This document shows, piece after piece, positions 52,673-63,560 of a DNA stretch of 64,000 nucleotides (positions within the stretch are counted from its first letter, which is position 1; each line of letters opens with the position of its first letter). Made by a program: the position numbers and the translations under genes. A model generated the notes under the pieces. The model worked only from the letters and a program-made list of their open reading frames with translations. It had not been told where the DNA came from and did not search any database. The stretch spans positions 60,579-124,578 of the forward strand of contig MKSW01000003.1 in the NCBI GenBank assembly GCA_001897425.1. Direction: 5' to 3'. The stretch comes from Actinobacteria bacterium 69-20 (GTDB lineage: Bacteria; Actinomycetota; Actinomycetes; Mycobacteriales; Nakamurellaceae).

Positions 52673-54418
52673 ATGAGCATCGAGGTGCCCGGGTATCGGC
52701 TGGTCCGGCCGGTGTTCACGGCGGCGGGCACGCAGTTTGGTGTCACCGCGTCGAGTGTCGGGGCGTTGGATGTCACAGCGTCTGATACCGCTGCGCCGGA
52801 TGCCACGTTGTTGGATGTCACTGCGCCGGAGATGACGGGGATGACGGCCGCCGCAGGTGGCGGCGTGGCCCACGCGGACTCGGTCGACGGCATACCGGTG
52901 GGCGTCGCTTCGGCGATGTGGCGCGGTGTGCGTATCGCCGACGATCGGCCGGTGGCGATCAAGCTGTTCCCCGCCGACGGCCGCGAGCGGGCCGAGCGGG
53001 AAGCGGTGATCGGCCAAACGGTGGACCACGCGCACGTGCTGTCGGCGATCGACATCGTGACCACACCCGAGCTGGTCGCGCTGGTGTTCCCGTGGGCGGA
53101 CGGCGGATCGTTGGCGCGTCTCGTGCACCATCGCCGCCGGCTGCCCTGGCCGGAGGCGTTGACGGTGCTCATACCGCTGGCCGACGCGCTTGCCGCGGCC
53201 CACGAGCGGGGCTTCGTGCACGGCGACGTCTCCGCCGACAATGTTCTCTTTGATGCCGACGGCCGGCCGCTGCTCGCCGATTTCGGCGCGGCCCGAGCCG
53301 CCCGTGAGTTCGGCATACCGGTGCACGTGACACCGGCCGACGTGGCGCCCGAGATCGTCCGAGGCGCCCCCGCCAGCGCGGCCGGTGACCTGTTCTCGCT
53401 GGGATCGGTGGCCTTGCGCTGCCTGAGCGGTGCGGCGGCATGGCCGGCGGACGATCTCGAAGACGTGATCGCCCAATCCGCGATCGGCCAGTGGCCCGAT
53501 ATCGACGACCGCCTTGCGCCCGATGCCTTCTGTCGCGTCATCCGGCGCCTGCTCGCGCCGGAACCCGCGGATCGCGGCAGCGCTGGCCGGCTCGCCGTCG
53601 ACCTTCGTGCGGTCGGTCGGCCGGAACCGATCGGACTCGTCACCTCGGACGACGACGGAGCGCTGCGCGGCCCGGCCGCGTCGACCGTGCTCCGACCCGA
53701 CGCGGTGCGGCCGCCGGTCGTGCCGGGTGCGCCCCGGCATCGCTTGCGCGGGCGGAGTCCCGCTGGGCGGCCCCGGTCGTGGCGGGTGGCCGCGGTTGCC
53801 CTCGCGGTCGGTGCGGTGCTGGCCGGGGCGGTCGTCGCCGGATGGTCCTGGGCCGGGCAGGGTTCTGGCCGGCCCGTCGTGGCCGACGCACCGGCGACAC
53901 ATAGCCGGACGCCCGTGACGACGACCCCCGGGACGGAGGCTGCCGGCACCGCGACCGAAACGGCAAGGGACGCGGCAGGCGCGCACCGCGGGGAAGAGCC
54001 CGCGCACGGCACCGCACCGAACCACGTCGCCGACTGGCTCTCGGTGATCACGGGACTCGATGCCGCGCGGAGCACCGCGTTCGTCTCAGGGGACGCATCG
54101 GCGCTGGATGCCGTCTATGCCGACGGCGCGGCCGGCCGGATCGAGGACGAGGCGCGGATGACGGCGCTGGCGGCTGCCGGGCAGCGCGTCACGGCGGCCG
54201 AGCACGGGATCCAGTCGGCCACCCTCGTCGACCTCGCGCCGTCCGGTGACGCGACCGTCGACGTCGTCGAAACATTGCCGGCCTATCCCGTGTACGGGAA
54301 AGCGGGAGCGCTCGTCGGATACACGGCCCCCGTGGCGCAGGCCACGGTGCGAATCCACCTTCAGGCCGACGGCGACGGCTATCGGATCCGGGAGATCGCG
54401 CCGGCCGCTACCGGGTGA
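52673..54418 (+). CDS. Receptor-type Ser/Thr protein kinase-like protein with N-lobe insertion
   Basis: 581 residues. VAIK Lys97, HGD in place of HRD at 184-186 ([10 protein letters not shown], Asp185, Asn190), DFG at 203-205 ([10 protein letters not shown]), and no usual Gly-rich loop. Residues ~20-75 are instead an Ala/Thr/Asp/Val-rich insertion with repeated DVTA units, where the P-loop should be. One membrane helix (~394-419) leads to an extracellular C-terminal domain ([21 protein letters not shown]). Activity is doubtful without a P-loop, although HGD kinases can be active. Position 8 bases after TACTGT suggests a leaderless start. Convergent with the small membrane protein. Confidence 0.78.
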   Translation: MSIEVPGYRLVRPVFTAAGTQFGVTASSVGALDVTASDTAAPDATLLDVTAPEMTGMTAAAGGGVAHADSVDGIPVGVASAMWRGVRIADDRPVAIKLFPADGRERAEREAVIGQTVDHAHVLSAIDIVTTPELVALVFPWADGGSLARLVHHRRRLPWPEALTVLIPLADALAAAHERGFVHGDVSADNVLFDADGRPLLADFGAARAAREFGIPVHVTPADVAPEIVRGAPASAAGDLFSLGSVALRCLSGAAAWPADDLEDVIAQSAIGQWPDIDDRLAPDAFCRVIRRLLAPEPADRGSAGRLAVDLRAVGRPEPIGLVTSDDDGALRGPAASTVLRPDAVRPPVVPGAPRHRLRGRSPAGRPRSWRVAAVALAVGAVLAGAVVAGWSWAGQGSGRPVVADAPATHSRTPVTTTPGTEAAGTATETARDAAGAHRGEEPAHGTAPNHVADWLSVITGLDAARSTAFVSGDASALDAVYADGAAGRIEDEARMTALAAAGQRVTAAEHGIQSATLVDLAPSGDATVDVVETLPAYPVYGKAGALVGYTAPVAQATVRIHLQADGDGYRIREIAPAATG

Positions 54419-54683
54419 GCAGGCTCAGCGCGACCGCGAACCCGATCAGCACGATGACCATCCGTACCAGGCGAACCCGCTGATCCAGCACCCGCCAATG
54501 CGCCATGAGAACCAGTCCGGCCACGGCCGACAGCGCCGCGATGATCGATGCTCCGATCCATCCGGCCACTACCAGACCGACCACGAAGACCGCGAGAACG
54601 ATGGCGACGGCGACGATCTGGGTCCACCGGATCCGCGGCGGACGGCGCATGCCACGCCGCCCACCGCTGGCTGGCATCGTCAT
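54408..54683 (-). CDS. Small membrane protein
   Basis: 91 residues with two to three hydrophobic helices ([53 protein letters not shown]). No family recognised. It overlaps the amidotransferase by ATGA, and its 3' end overlaps the convergent kinase by 11 bases. Confidence 0.65.
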   Translation of the reverse strand: MTMPASGGRRGMRRPPRIRWTQIVAVAIVLAVFVVGLVVAGWIGASIIAALSAVAGLVLMAHWRVLDQRVRLVRMVIVLIGFAVALSLLTR

Positions 54684-55411
54684 GAGCCGAGCCCGAATCC
54701 GCACATCCGGGCGAATTCTTCCGCGAACGGTCGCCACGCACTGCGCAGTGGCATCTCAGCCTCGGCGATCGCGCGCTCTGCGCGCTCGGCATCCCTCGAC
54801 GGACCCGTCGCACCAGCCGCCGCGTCCGCGATCCATGACCGGAAGATCTCTGGTGACGCCTCGGGATGGAACTGCACGCCCCAAGCGCGGGGCGCGAAAC
54901 GAATGGCCTGTGGTGAACCGTCGGGACACACCGCCAGCACCACGGCGCCGGGCGGGGAGACCGTCACGATGTCCGCGTTCCACTGCACGGCGGCCGACCC
55001 CGGTGCCACGCTCCCCAGCAACGGATCGGCCCGCCCCGCGTCGGTGAGCGCCACCGGGGTCAGGCCGACTGCCTGGCCCGCCGGGTTCTTCTCCACCGCG
55101 CCGCCCAGCGCGACCGCGGACAACTGATGGCCGAGGCAGATGCCCAGGACCGGCGTGTCCCCGTGGACCGCGGCGCGAAGCAGGCTCCGGGTCGGCGCCA
55201 GCCAGGGGCACGTGGCGTCGTCGTTCGCGCCCATCTCACCGCCGAGCACGATGACCGCGGCGAAGCCGTCCGCATCGATCGGAATGTCGTCATCGGCGAA
55301 ACCCAGCCGGACGTCGACGGGAACATCCGCCGCGGCGAACCAGTCGCCGAACCATCCCAGCGGGCAGGTCTGGTCGTTCTGAATCACGAGCAGCGGACCG
55401 GGTTCACTCAT
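54680..55411 (-). CDS. Class I glutamine amidotransferase domain protein
   Basis: 243 residues of the GuaA-N-like stand-alone family. The nucleophile is Cys92 (LGICLGHQL) and the His/Glu pair is in VQFHPEAS. No synthase domain is attached; such proteins act as gamma-glutamyl hydrolases or unknown amidotransferases. ATG 55411 has AAGGA upstream. Divergent from the patatin gene. Confidence 0.87.
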   Translation of the reverse strand: MSEPGPLLVIQNDQTCPLGWFGDWFAAADVPVDVRLGFADDDIPIDADGFAAVIVLGGEMGANDDATCPWLAPTRSLLRAAVHGDTPVLGICLGHQLSAVALGGAVEKNPAGQAVGLTPVALTDAGRADPLLGSVAPGSAAVQWNADIVTVSPPGAVVLAVCPDGSPQAIRFAPRAWGVQFHPEASPEIFRSWIADAAAGATGPSRDAERAERAIAEAEMPLRSAWRPFAEEFARMCGFGLGS

Positions 55412-55538
55412 GCGGAACATCCTTCGCAAACATGGCGCACGGTCGGGTGCGCCGGCCCCCGCTCTGTGGATATTCTGGCGCTCGTCAAGGTGCGGCCGTA
55501 CGCCGCACCGTTTCACGCGCCGCCGAGGAGGAGTCCGG

Positions 55539-56492
55539 ATGCCGGTTGACACCGTCATCTCCCTGATCCGCGCACGTCACGCCGGGCACCGCGGCGACGG
55601 ATTCCGGCTCGGACTCGCCGTCGAGGGCGGCGGCATGCGCGGCATCGTCTCCGGCGGAATGCTGTTGGCGCTCCGCGACCTCGGCCTGCTGAACGCGTTC
55701 GACGCGTTCTACGGGACCTCCTCTGGCGCGTTGAACCTCGCGTACGCGTTCGGAGGGTCGGACTGGGATGGCCTCGCCGTGTACTACGACCACCTGACCA
55801 AGGGGTTCGTCCGGCGCCAACGTCGCTGGGACGTGACCAAACCCGTCCTCGACATGGACTACGCGTTCGAGGAGGTGATGTCCAAGACGGTCCCGATCGG
55901 GTGGGACAACGTCCGTGTCGCGCGGCAACCGCTGTACGCGGTGCTCACAGATGTCGACGACGTGCGCGCCGAACTCATGGACATGCGGCACATGGGGCCG
56001 GACGGCATCGAATACCTCAAGGCGGGCGCGTGGATGCCGTGGCTCGCCGGCAAGCCCCCGGTCGTGAACGGCACCCGGTACATCGACGGCGGCCTGCTCT
56101 GCCCCGACCCGGTCTACGCGGCCCTCGACGACGGATGCACCCACGTGCTGTTGCTCAACAGCGCACCGCAGGGGCGTTGGCCGGCCGTGCCGCGTTCCCG
56201 GCCGCTGCTCAGGCCTGTCCTGAACCGGTGGCAGCCTGGGCTCGGTGACGCGTACGTGCGCGTTCGGGTGCGCTGGGACGCCGACCGGGCAAGCGCCTGC
56301 TTCGACCATGACGTTGTTCTCGGCGAGGCCACCGTACGGCGCGTCGCGGCGCCCTCGGGCTCGCATCATGTGGCCCAGTTGACGCACCGGCGCGATGTGC
56401 TCTTCGACGGTGCCCGCGTCGGGTACCAGACGATCACCGATCTGTTCGGGGCCGACGGCCGCCGGCCGTACTTCTCGCTCACGCTGCGCTGA
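55539..56492 (+). CDS. Patatin-like phospholipase
   Basis: 317 residues. Oxyanion loop EGGGMRG near 29-35, nucleophile Ser61 in GTSSG, and catalytic Asp183 in YIDGGL, the Ser/Asp dyad of patatins. Expected to hydrolyse acyl ester bonds of phospholipids; no signal peptide, so cytoplasmic. The ATG follows GAGGAGGAG. The segment FDHDVVLGEA is encoded over a degenerate dispersed-word copy (56303-56325). Confidence 0.88.
   Translation: MPVDTVISLIRARHAGHRGDGFRLGLAVEGGGMRGIVSGGMLLALRDLGLLNAFDAFYGTSSGALNLAYAFGGSDWDGLAVYYDHLTKGFVRRQRRWDVTKPVLDMDYAFEEVMSKTVPIGWDNVRVARQPLYAVLTDVDDVRAELMDMRHMGPDGIEYLKAGAWMPWLAGKPPVVNGTRYIDGGLLCPDPVYAALDDGCTHVLLLNSAPQGRWPAVPRSRPLLRPVLNRWQPGLGDAYVRVRVRWDADRASACFDHDVVLGEATVRRVAAPSGSHHVAQLTHRRDVLFDGARVGYQTITDLFGADGRRPYFSLTLR
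56303..56325 (+). repeat. Dispersed word, degenerate copy in patatin gene
   Basis: CGACCATGACGTTGTTCTCGG, two core mismatches but the CTCGG flank kept. Could be a chance match within coding DNA. Confidence 0.5.
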
Positions 56493-56583
56493 CGCTGCGC
56501 CAGCGGTGTCCCTACGGTGCGCCGACGCCGTGACCCGGCGGCGCGACGGGGTGCGGGAGCCCGTTCGATAGGCTGGTGCCTTG

Positions 56584-56602
56584 CCCGAACGTCGTCATGG
56601 GC
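56584..56602 (-). repeat. Dispersed word, degenerate copy upstream of glyS
   Basis: Reverse complement GCCCATGACGACGTTCGGG, two core mismatches, in the 5' leader of glyS between a TAGGCT -10-like box (56569-56574) and the ribosome binding site. Confidence 0.6.
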
Positions 56603-56636
56603 GATCAGTTCCCGTCCGCAGGATCAGGAGTTCGAT

Positions 56637-58024
<1,388 letters not shown>

Positions 58025-58037
<13 letters not shown>

Positions 58038-59294
58038 CGCGTTCGCGCGCGACGGTCCGCGACCATCGCCGTGGCACCCATGGCGATCCCGACGGCCAAC
58101 GGCAGCACCAACCAGCGCCACGGCCCGATGGTGACGTTCGAGAGCGTCGTGGCCTGCGGGCCGGATCGGACGCTGCCGCCCGGGGCGCCGGTGCCTTGGC
58201 CGCCTGTGCCGAAGTCGTAGGAATCGACCGTGTACGGGGCGGAGCGCGGCGCCCGTGACGGCGACGATGATCGTGCCGGTCCACGGACCTCGGCCGAGGA
58301 ACTCGACTCCCAGCTGCATGCGGAAAAACTCATTGCGCTCGGTGGCGACGGCCCGATAACCCTCGGCGGTGCGGGCGACACTCGCGGCGAGCCCGCTGTC
58401 GAGGTCGCAGGAGCCATCTGACGCGACCACGCCCGGGTCGCCCCAGGTGCCGACGCAGTCGAAGCCCCTCACCCAGTCGACTCCCGTGATTCGTTGATCG
58501 GGCGCTTGCCCGAGATCCATCACCGTGATGACGTCTCCCGACCGAACCGCGCTCTGGGTCTGGATCGTCGTCGACCCGGTGCCATTGTCACCGATCGCCC
58601 CCCACTGCGACGGCCCGGTGGGCAGACCCGGGCAGTTCTGCGCGCAGCTCGCACCTGTCACGGTGCCGACCTCCCGGGTGGCACCGTTGATCCTTACGGT
58701 GACCGGCTGGGCCTTCCCGCGCCGGATCGTGTTGTCGATCTGGGCGAGCGCATGGCCCTCGGCAGTCACGTTCCGGTGGGTGACCGCGTAGCCCGTGAGC
58801 GTGAAGGTCAGCGTGCGCGCGGCGGCGTCGACCGACATCGTCGCGACCGTATTCGGCGCAACTGTTGCAGTCGCCGGGCCATGCGTATCGACATACAGAG
58901 TTGCGTCGTCCATCTCACCGAACATGGGTGGCAACCCGACGACCACCGAACATCCCGCCGGCAATCCGTCCAGATCCGTGAGCGTGACCGACGCGAGGAA
59001 ATGATCCCACGCGTTCACCGACGAGTTCGGCCCGGCTTGATCGATCACGCTCACCCTCACGCGGTCCGGGGGGATCGCGCATCCCGTGGGGTGATCGCCC
59101 ACGGCGATACCGGTCCTTGGCGTCGGGCCGGCGGCTGCCGCGGGCAGTGGGAGCATGATTGCGATCGCCAGCGGCACCGCAATCATCGCTGTTGCCAGCC
59201 GAGCGCACCTGCCGGGCACCCGATGGACGGCGACGCTCCGCATCGGGCGGCGCGCACCGCTGGTCCTCGGTGGCCCGGTCCGACCGTGTCGCAT
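58025..59294 (-). pseudogene. Membrane-anchored surface protein broken by a frameshift
   Basis: From ATG 59294 a signal peptide (IAVPLAIAIMLPLPAAAA) and a beta-rich extracellular region run in one frame to about 58255 (TGTIIVAVTGA). That frame then turns into Arg/His-rich nonsense to a stop at 58005. The next frame over reads SAPYTVDSYDFGTGGQGTG, a Gly/Thr linker, a clear membrane helix (LVLPLAVGIAMGATAMV) and RRARTRYEP, stopping at 58025. One extra base near 58245-58258 explains both. It may be a sequencing error, a recent mutation or phase variation. Confidence 0.75.
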
Positions 59295-59553
59295 TTCGTC
59301 AGCCTCGACCTTCTGATCCTTGCGGACCGGGATCTTCCCTTCCCTCAATACACCGCATTCGTCGCAAACGTCCAAAGTCGTCCAGGAACGGCACCGGGTG
59401 CCTCCTCGCACGACCGGCGTCGCCACCGAACGCGGGTAGATCCGGCCGGTGGCCGCGGGGGTCCTGGCATGATTGACGGCGCCGAGGTGTGCTGCCACGT
59501 GACGCGGCCGGTGCGGGCACTCGATGAACATGGCCACGATGGAGGGAGCGTCA
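59295..59553. other. Intergenic region between divergent genes
   Basis: 259 bases between the surface protein start and the ydcF-like gene. No convincing small gene; the minus-strand frame upstream of 59294 is open but lacks conserved features. Confidence 0.5.
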
Positions 59554-60174
59554 ATGCGGCTCGGCCGAACGATCGGGCGCTACCTGATCGGCGCGATCGT
59601 CATCGCCGTCGTGATCACCGCCGGGCTGGTGGTGCGCATCGTGCAGGTCGCGCACACCGACCAAACCGCCCACGCGGACGCGATCGTCGTGCTGGGGGCG
59701 GCGCAGTACAACGGCCGCCCGTCGGAGGTATTCCGGGCCAGGCTCGATCATGCGGCCGACCTGTACCGCCGGGGCGCTGCGGAGCACGTTGTCACGATCG
59801 GCGGCCGGCAGGTAGGCGATGCGACGACCGAGGGGCAGGCCGGGGAGCGCTATCTGCGGGCGGCGGGCCTGCCGGCGGCGGCCTTGGTCGCGGTGCCGAC
59901 CGGCCGCGACACGCTGGTGAGCCTGCGAGCGGCCGACGTCGTGCTACGCGAGCGTGGCTGGAACAGCGTCATCCTCGTCAGCGACCCATGGCATCTCGCG
60001 CGCAGCCGCATGATGGCCCGCGATCTCGGGCTGGCGGTCGAGGTGTCACCGGTCTCGGTGGGGCCGTCGACGCAGCGGTCGATCGAAGGGCGATACATCC
60101 TGCGAGAGTTGTTGGGCACCATGTTCTATCGGTTGATCGGCGGGTCGTCCGGGTCGGGCTCGGCGGTGCTGTGA
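59554..60174 (+). CDS. YdcF/SanA/ElyC-type DUF218 protein
   Basis: 206 residues. An N-terminal membrane helix (9-27) precedes a DUF218 domain (ADAIVVLGAAQYNGRPSEVFRARLDHAADLYRRG, VILVSDPWHLARSRMMA). Members affect cell-envelope integrity and vancomycin sensitivity in E. coli; the reaction is unknown. The start at 59554 has GGAGGG upstream. Thirty bases before dgt. Confidence 0.84.
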   Translation: MRLGRTIGRYLIGAIVIAVVITAGLVVRIVQVAHTDQTAHADAIVVLGAAQYNGRPSEVFRARLDHAADLYRRGAAEHVVTIGGRQVGDATTEGQAGERYLRAAGLPAAALVAVPTGRDTLVSLRAADVVLRERGWNSVILVSDPWHLARSRMMARDLGLAVEVSPVSVGPSTQRSIEGRYILRELLGTMFYRLIGGSSGSGSAVL

Positions 60175-60204
60175 TGCGGGTGCTGCGATGACGGCGGTGC
60201 CGTG

Positions 60205-61515
60205 ATGACGGCGGTGCCCGACGAGGCCGATGCGCACCGCCCCGTGCGTGGGCACTACACGAGCGCCGACCTGGAGCGCCGCGCGGCGGAAGGCCCCAAG
60301 TCCGCGGTGCTGCCGATCGCGGACGGCATCGTGGACCGCAGCGCCTTCGCGCGCGACCGGGCACGCATCCTGCACTCGGGCTCGTTCCGGCGGCTGGCGG
60401 GCAAGACCCAGGTGGTGACGCCGGGTGACGGCGCCGTGCCGCGGACGCGACTGACGCACTCCCTGGAGGTCGCGCAGATCGCTCGGGATATCGGCGAACA
60501 ACTGGGATGTGACGCCGACCTGGTCGATCTCGCGGGGCTGGCCCACGACATCGGGCACCCGCCGTTCGGCCACAATGGCGAGGCGGCGCTCAACGAGATC
60601 GCCGACAGCGCAGGAGGTTTCGAGGCGAATGCGCAGAACCTCCGGCTGCTGACCAGGCTCGAGCCGAAGGTCATCGGTCCGGACGGCGAATGCGACGGGC
60701 TCAATCTGACCCGGGCGTCGCTGGATGCGGTGATCAAGTATCCGTGGCGGCGTCCGGCGGCCGGCGGCAAGTTCGGCGTGTATGACGACGATCTGGACGT
60801 CTTCGGCTGGATCCGCATCGCTGCGCCGGCCGATCGTGCCCGGAGCATCGAGTCGCAGGTGATGGACTGGGCCGACGACGTCGCCTATTCCGTGCACGAT
60901 GTCGAGGACGGCGTGATCGCCGGAAGGGTCGACCTGGTGCGGCTGTCGAGCGACCCGGACGAACGCCTCGCGGTCGCGACCGCCGCGGCCGCGGCGTATT
61001 CCACCGAGTCGGCGCCGGATCTGGCGACCGTGCTCGCCGACCTGCTGCGCCTCCCGGCGATCGCGAGCCGTATCGGGTTGCCCCCCGGCATGGCCGCGGC
61101 GTCGGCGCTCAAGCAGCTGACCAGCGAGCTCACCGGCCGGTTCGTGACCGGCGCGGTGGCGCAGACCCGGGCGACCTTCGGCCCCGAGCCGCTCACCCGG
61201 TATGCGGCGGACCTCGATGTCCCGCGGCTGCTCGCCGCGGAGGTCGCGGTGCTCAAGGCCATCGCATTTCACTACGTGATGAACGACCCGGCCCATCGCG
61301 CTCGGAAGATGCGCCAACAGCAATTGCTCGCCGAACTCGTCGCCGGGATCCAAGACCGCGGCGCCGCCGCGCTCGATCCGACGTTCGTCGGCTTCTACCA
61401 GGCGGCGGCCGACGATCGGGCACGCCTGCGCGTGGTGGTGGACCAGGTGTCGCTGCTGACCGATGCGCAGGCGGTGGCCAGGCACCGGCAGCTCCTGGAC
61501 GAGTCCCTGTATTGA
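60205..61515 (+). CDS. dgt: Deoxyguanosinetriphosphate triphosphohydrolase-like protein
   Basis: 436 residues, an HD-domain dNTPase releasing triphosphate from deoxynucleotides. Metal residues are in RLTHSLEVAQIA, LAHDIGHPPFGHNGE and WADDVAYSVHDVEDG. Position before dnaG matches mycobacteria. The start region is a small tandem repeat (GATGACGGCGGTGCC-like, 60175-60218), giving GTG 60202 and ATG 60205 as alternatives. Confidence 0.93.
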   Translation: MTAVPDEADAHRPVRGHYTSADLERRAAEGPKSAVLPIADGIVDRSAFARDRARILHSGSFRRLAGKTQVVTPGDGAVPRTRLTHSLEVAQIARDIGEQLGCDADLVDLAGLAHDIGHPPFGHNGEAALNEIADSAGGFEANAQNLRLLTRLEPKVIGPDGECDGLNLTRASLDAVIKYPWRRPAAGGKFGVYDDDLDVFGWIRIAAPADRARSIESQVMDWADDVAYSVHDVEDGVIAGRVDLVRLSSDPDERLAVATAAAAAYSTESAPDLATVLADLLRLPAIASRIGLPPGMAAASALKQLTSELTGRFVTGAVAQTRATFGPEPLTRYAADLDVPRLLAAEVAVLKAIAFHYVMNDPAHRARKMRQQQLLAELVAGIQDRGAAALDPTFVGFYQAAADDRARLRVVVDQVSLLTDAQAVARHRQLLDESLY

Positions 61516-61567
61516 GGTATCGAGCCCGTGGAGCTCGCCGGCCGGCGCCCGCGGCAACACCGCCACC

Positions 61568-61573
61568 TAGACT
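61568..61573 (+). promoter_or_regulatory. Leaderless-type -10 box of dnaG
   Basis: TAGACT followed by seven bases and GTG at 61581, the same arrangement as polA. No ribosome binding site is seen. Confidence 0.5.
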
Positions 61574-61580
61574 CGATCGC

Positions 61581-63560
61581 GTGATGGAGCGGGCCGTCGG
61601 GCGGATCAGCGACGCCGACCGCGAGCGCGTCCGCGACGCGAGCCGCATCGAAGCCGTGGTCGGCGACTACGTCGCGCTGAAACGGGCAGGCGGTGGAAAC
61701 CTCAAGGGGCTGTGCCCCTTCCACGACGAGAAGACGCCGTCGTTCACCGTTTCGGTCGCGCGGGGTTTCTACCACTGCTTCGGCTGCGGCGAGGGCGGGG
61801 ACGTCTTCGACTTCCTGATGAAGATCGATCAATTGACCTTCGTCGAAGCCGTGCAACAACTCGCCGAACGTGCCGGCATCACGGTGACGCTCGCCGCCGG
61901 GCGCGGGTCTGGTGGGGAGCGAGTGAGCCGGTCGAGGCTCACCGCGATCACCAGATCCACCGCCGAGTTCTATGCGGCGCGTCTAGCCGACGGCGAGGCG
62001 GCGCCGGCTAGGGCCTATCTGACCGATCGGGGGTTCGACGCCGCGGCGGCCGAGCATTTCGGCTGCGGTTTCGCGCCCGGCGGCTGGGACACGCTCGTCA
62101 AACACCTTGTGAAGCAAGGGTTCTCGGTCGATGACATGATCGAGGCGGGTGTGGCGCGGCGCGGTCCGCGTGGGCCTATCGACCAGTTCCACCGGCGCCT
62201 GACCTGGTCGATTCGGGACGCGGCCGGCGACGTGGTCGGCTTCGGCGCCAGGCGCATCTTCGACGACGACAAGATCGAGGCGAAATACGTCAATACCTCC
62301 GGAGAGGGGCGGCTCTACCGTAAGTCCCAGGTGCTCTACGGGCTCGACCTCGCCCGTCGCGACATCGTGCGGGAAAGGCGAGCGGTGATCGTCGAGGGCT
62401 ACACGGACGTCATGGCCATGCACCTCGCCGGGGTCACCACGGCGGTCGCCGCCTGCGGCACCGCGTTCGGCGAAGGGCATATCGATGTGCTGCGCCGATA
62501 CCTGATGGACTCCGACCTCATGCGCGGCGAGGTCGTCTATGTGTTCGACGGCGACGCCGCGGGGCAGAAGGCGGCGCTCAAGGCGTTCGACTCGGATCAG
62601 CGGTTCGCCGCGAACACGTTCGTCGCGGTGGCGCCCGAGGGCATGGACCCGTGCGAGCTGCGTCAGGCGCGCGGCGACACGGCCCTGCGCGACCTCGTTC
62701 GGAGCAGGACACCGCTGTTCCGGTTCGCCATTTCGCGAGTGCTGGACGGTTACGACCTGGAGACCGTGGAGGGGCGCACCGGCGCGCTGGCCGCGGCGGC
62801 CCCCCTGGTTGCCCGGATCAAGGACCGAACCGCACGTAGCGGCTACATCCGCGAACTCGCGAATCGCGTCGGCGTCGATCCACGCGACGTCCAGGCGCGG
62901 GTGCAGGCGGAACATCGTGACGCCGACCGATCGATGAGCCGCGCTCGCGAGCCCGGTGCACGGCCCGATCATCGACGCGGTGATTCGGGAGCCCCGATGC
63001 CCACGGCGACGCATCAGCCGGCGGCACAGCGGCCGGCGGTGGAGCGCCCCGGCGATCGGGAGCCCGCGCGCCCGCGTGGCAATGACGCGGCGGCTGTCGT
63101 CGAACGCGAGACGATCAAGCTGGTGCTGCAGTATCCCGCGCTGGTCGCCGCCGGGTATCAACAGATCGGCGACGACTGTTTCGGCGACCCGGCCTACGCC
63201 GCTATCCATGCCGCCGTCGTCGCGTGCGGCGGCCCGTCGGTGGCCGCGGGTGCGGCGTGGGTGACGCAGATCAAGGAGGAACTGCCGTCGGGGCCGCTGC
63301 GGTCGGTGGTCACCGAGCTGGCCGTCGAACCCTTGCAGTACCGCTCCGCCGAGCCCGAGGCACGGTACGCCGGAGCGATTCTCGCGCGCATGGCGGAACG
63401 GCGTGCCGCGGTGCGTGAGCGCGAACTGGTCGGCGCGCTGCAGCGGGCCGAGACGTCCGGCGACAAGGAGCGGGCGGCGGCGCTGCGCTCTGACCTGAAC
63501 CAGATGGCCGCGTACCGCCGTGCGCTCGCCGATCGCGCCAGGGGAGCGGACGCATCGTGA
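61581..63560 (+). CDS. dnaG: DNA primase DnaG
   Basis: 659 residues; makes RNA primers at replication forks. The CHC2 zinc finger (CPFHDE...CFGCGEGG), the Toprim domain (VIVEGYTDVMAMHL, VFDGDAAGQKA) and a C-terminal helicase-binding domain are present, the last after a low-complexity Arg/Pro/Ala linker (about residues 450-510). A GTG-ATG pair starts the gene; GTG 61581 is chosen from the leaderless box. Overlaps the next gene by GTGA. Confidence 0.96.
   Translation: MMERAVGRISDADRERVRDASRIEAVVGDYVALKRAGGGNLKGLCPFHDEKTPSFTVSVARGFYHCFGCGEGGDVFDFLMKIDQLTFVEAVQQLAERAGITVTLAAGRGSGGERVSRSRLTAITRSTAEFYAARLADGEAAPARAYLTDRGFDAAAAEHFGCGFAPGGWDTLVKHLVKQGFSVDDMIEAGVARRGPRGPIDQFHRRLTWSIRDAAGDVVGFGARRIFDDDKIEAKYVNTSGEGRLYRKSQVLYGLDLARRDIVRERRAVIVEGYTDVMAMHLAGVTTAVAACGTAFGEGHIDVLRRYLMDSDLMRGEVVYVFDGDAAGQKAALKAFDSDQRFAANTFVAVAPEGMDPCELRQARGDTALRDLVRSRTPLFRFAISRVLDGYDLETVEGRTGALAAAAPLVARIKDRTARSGYIRELANRVGVDPRDVQARVQAEHRDADRSMSRAREPGARPDHRRGDSGAPMPTATHQPAAQRPAVERPGDREPARPRGNDAAAVVERETIKLVLQYPALVAAGYQQIGDDCFGDPAYAAIHAAVVACGGPSVAAGAAWVTQIKEELPSGPLRSVVTELAVEPLQYRSAEPEARYAGAILARMAERRAAVRERELVGALQRAETSGDKERAAALRSDLNQMAAYRRALADRARGADAS

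Noticed and set aside
60780..60800. GTATGACGACGATC in dgt as a copy of the dispersed word
   Set aside because: The similarity stops after TATGACGA and the codons belong to a normal part of the dNTPase.
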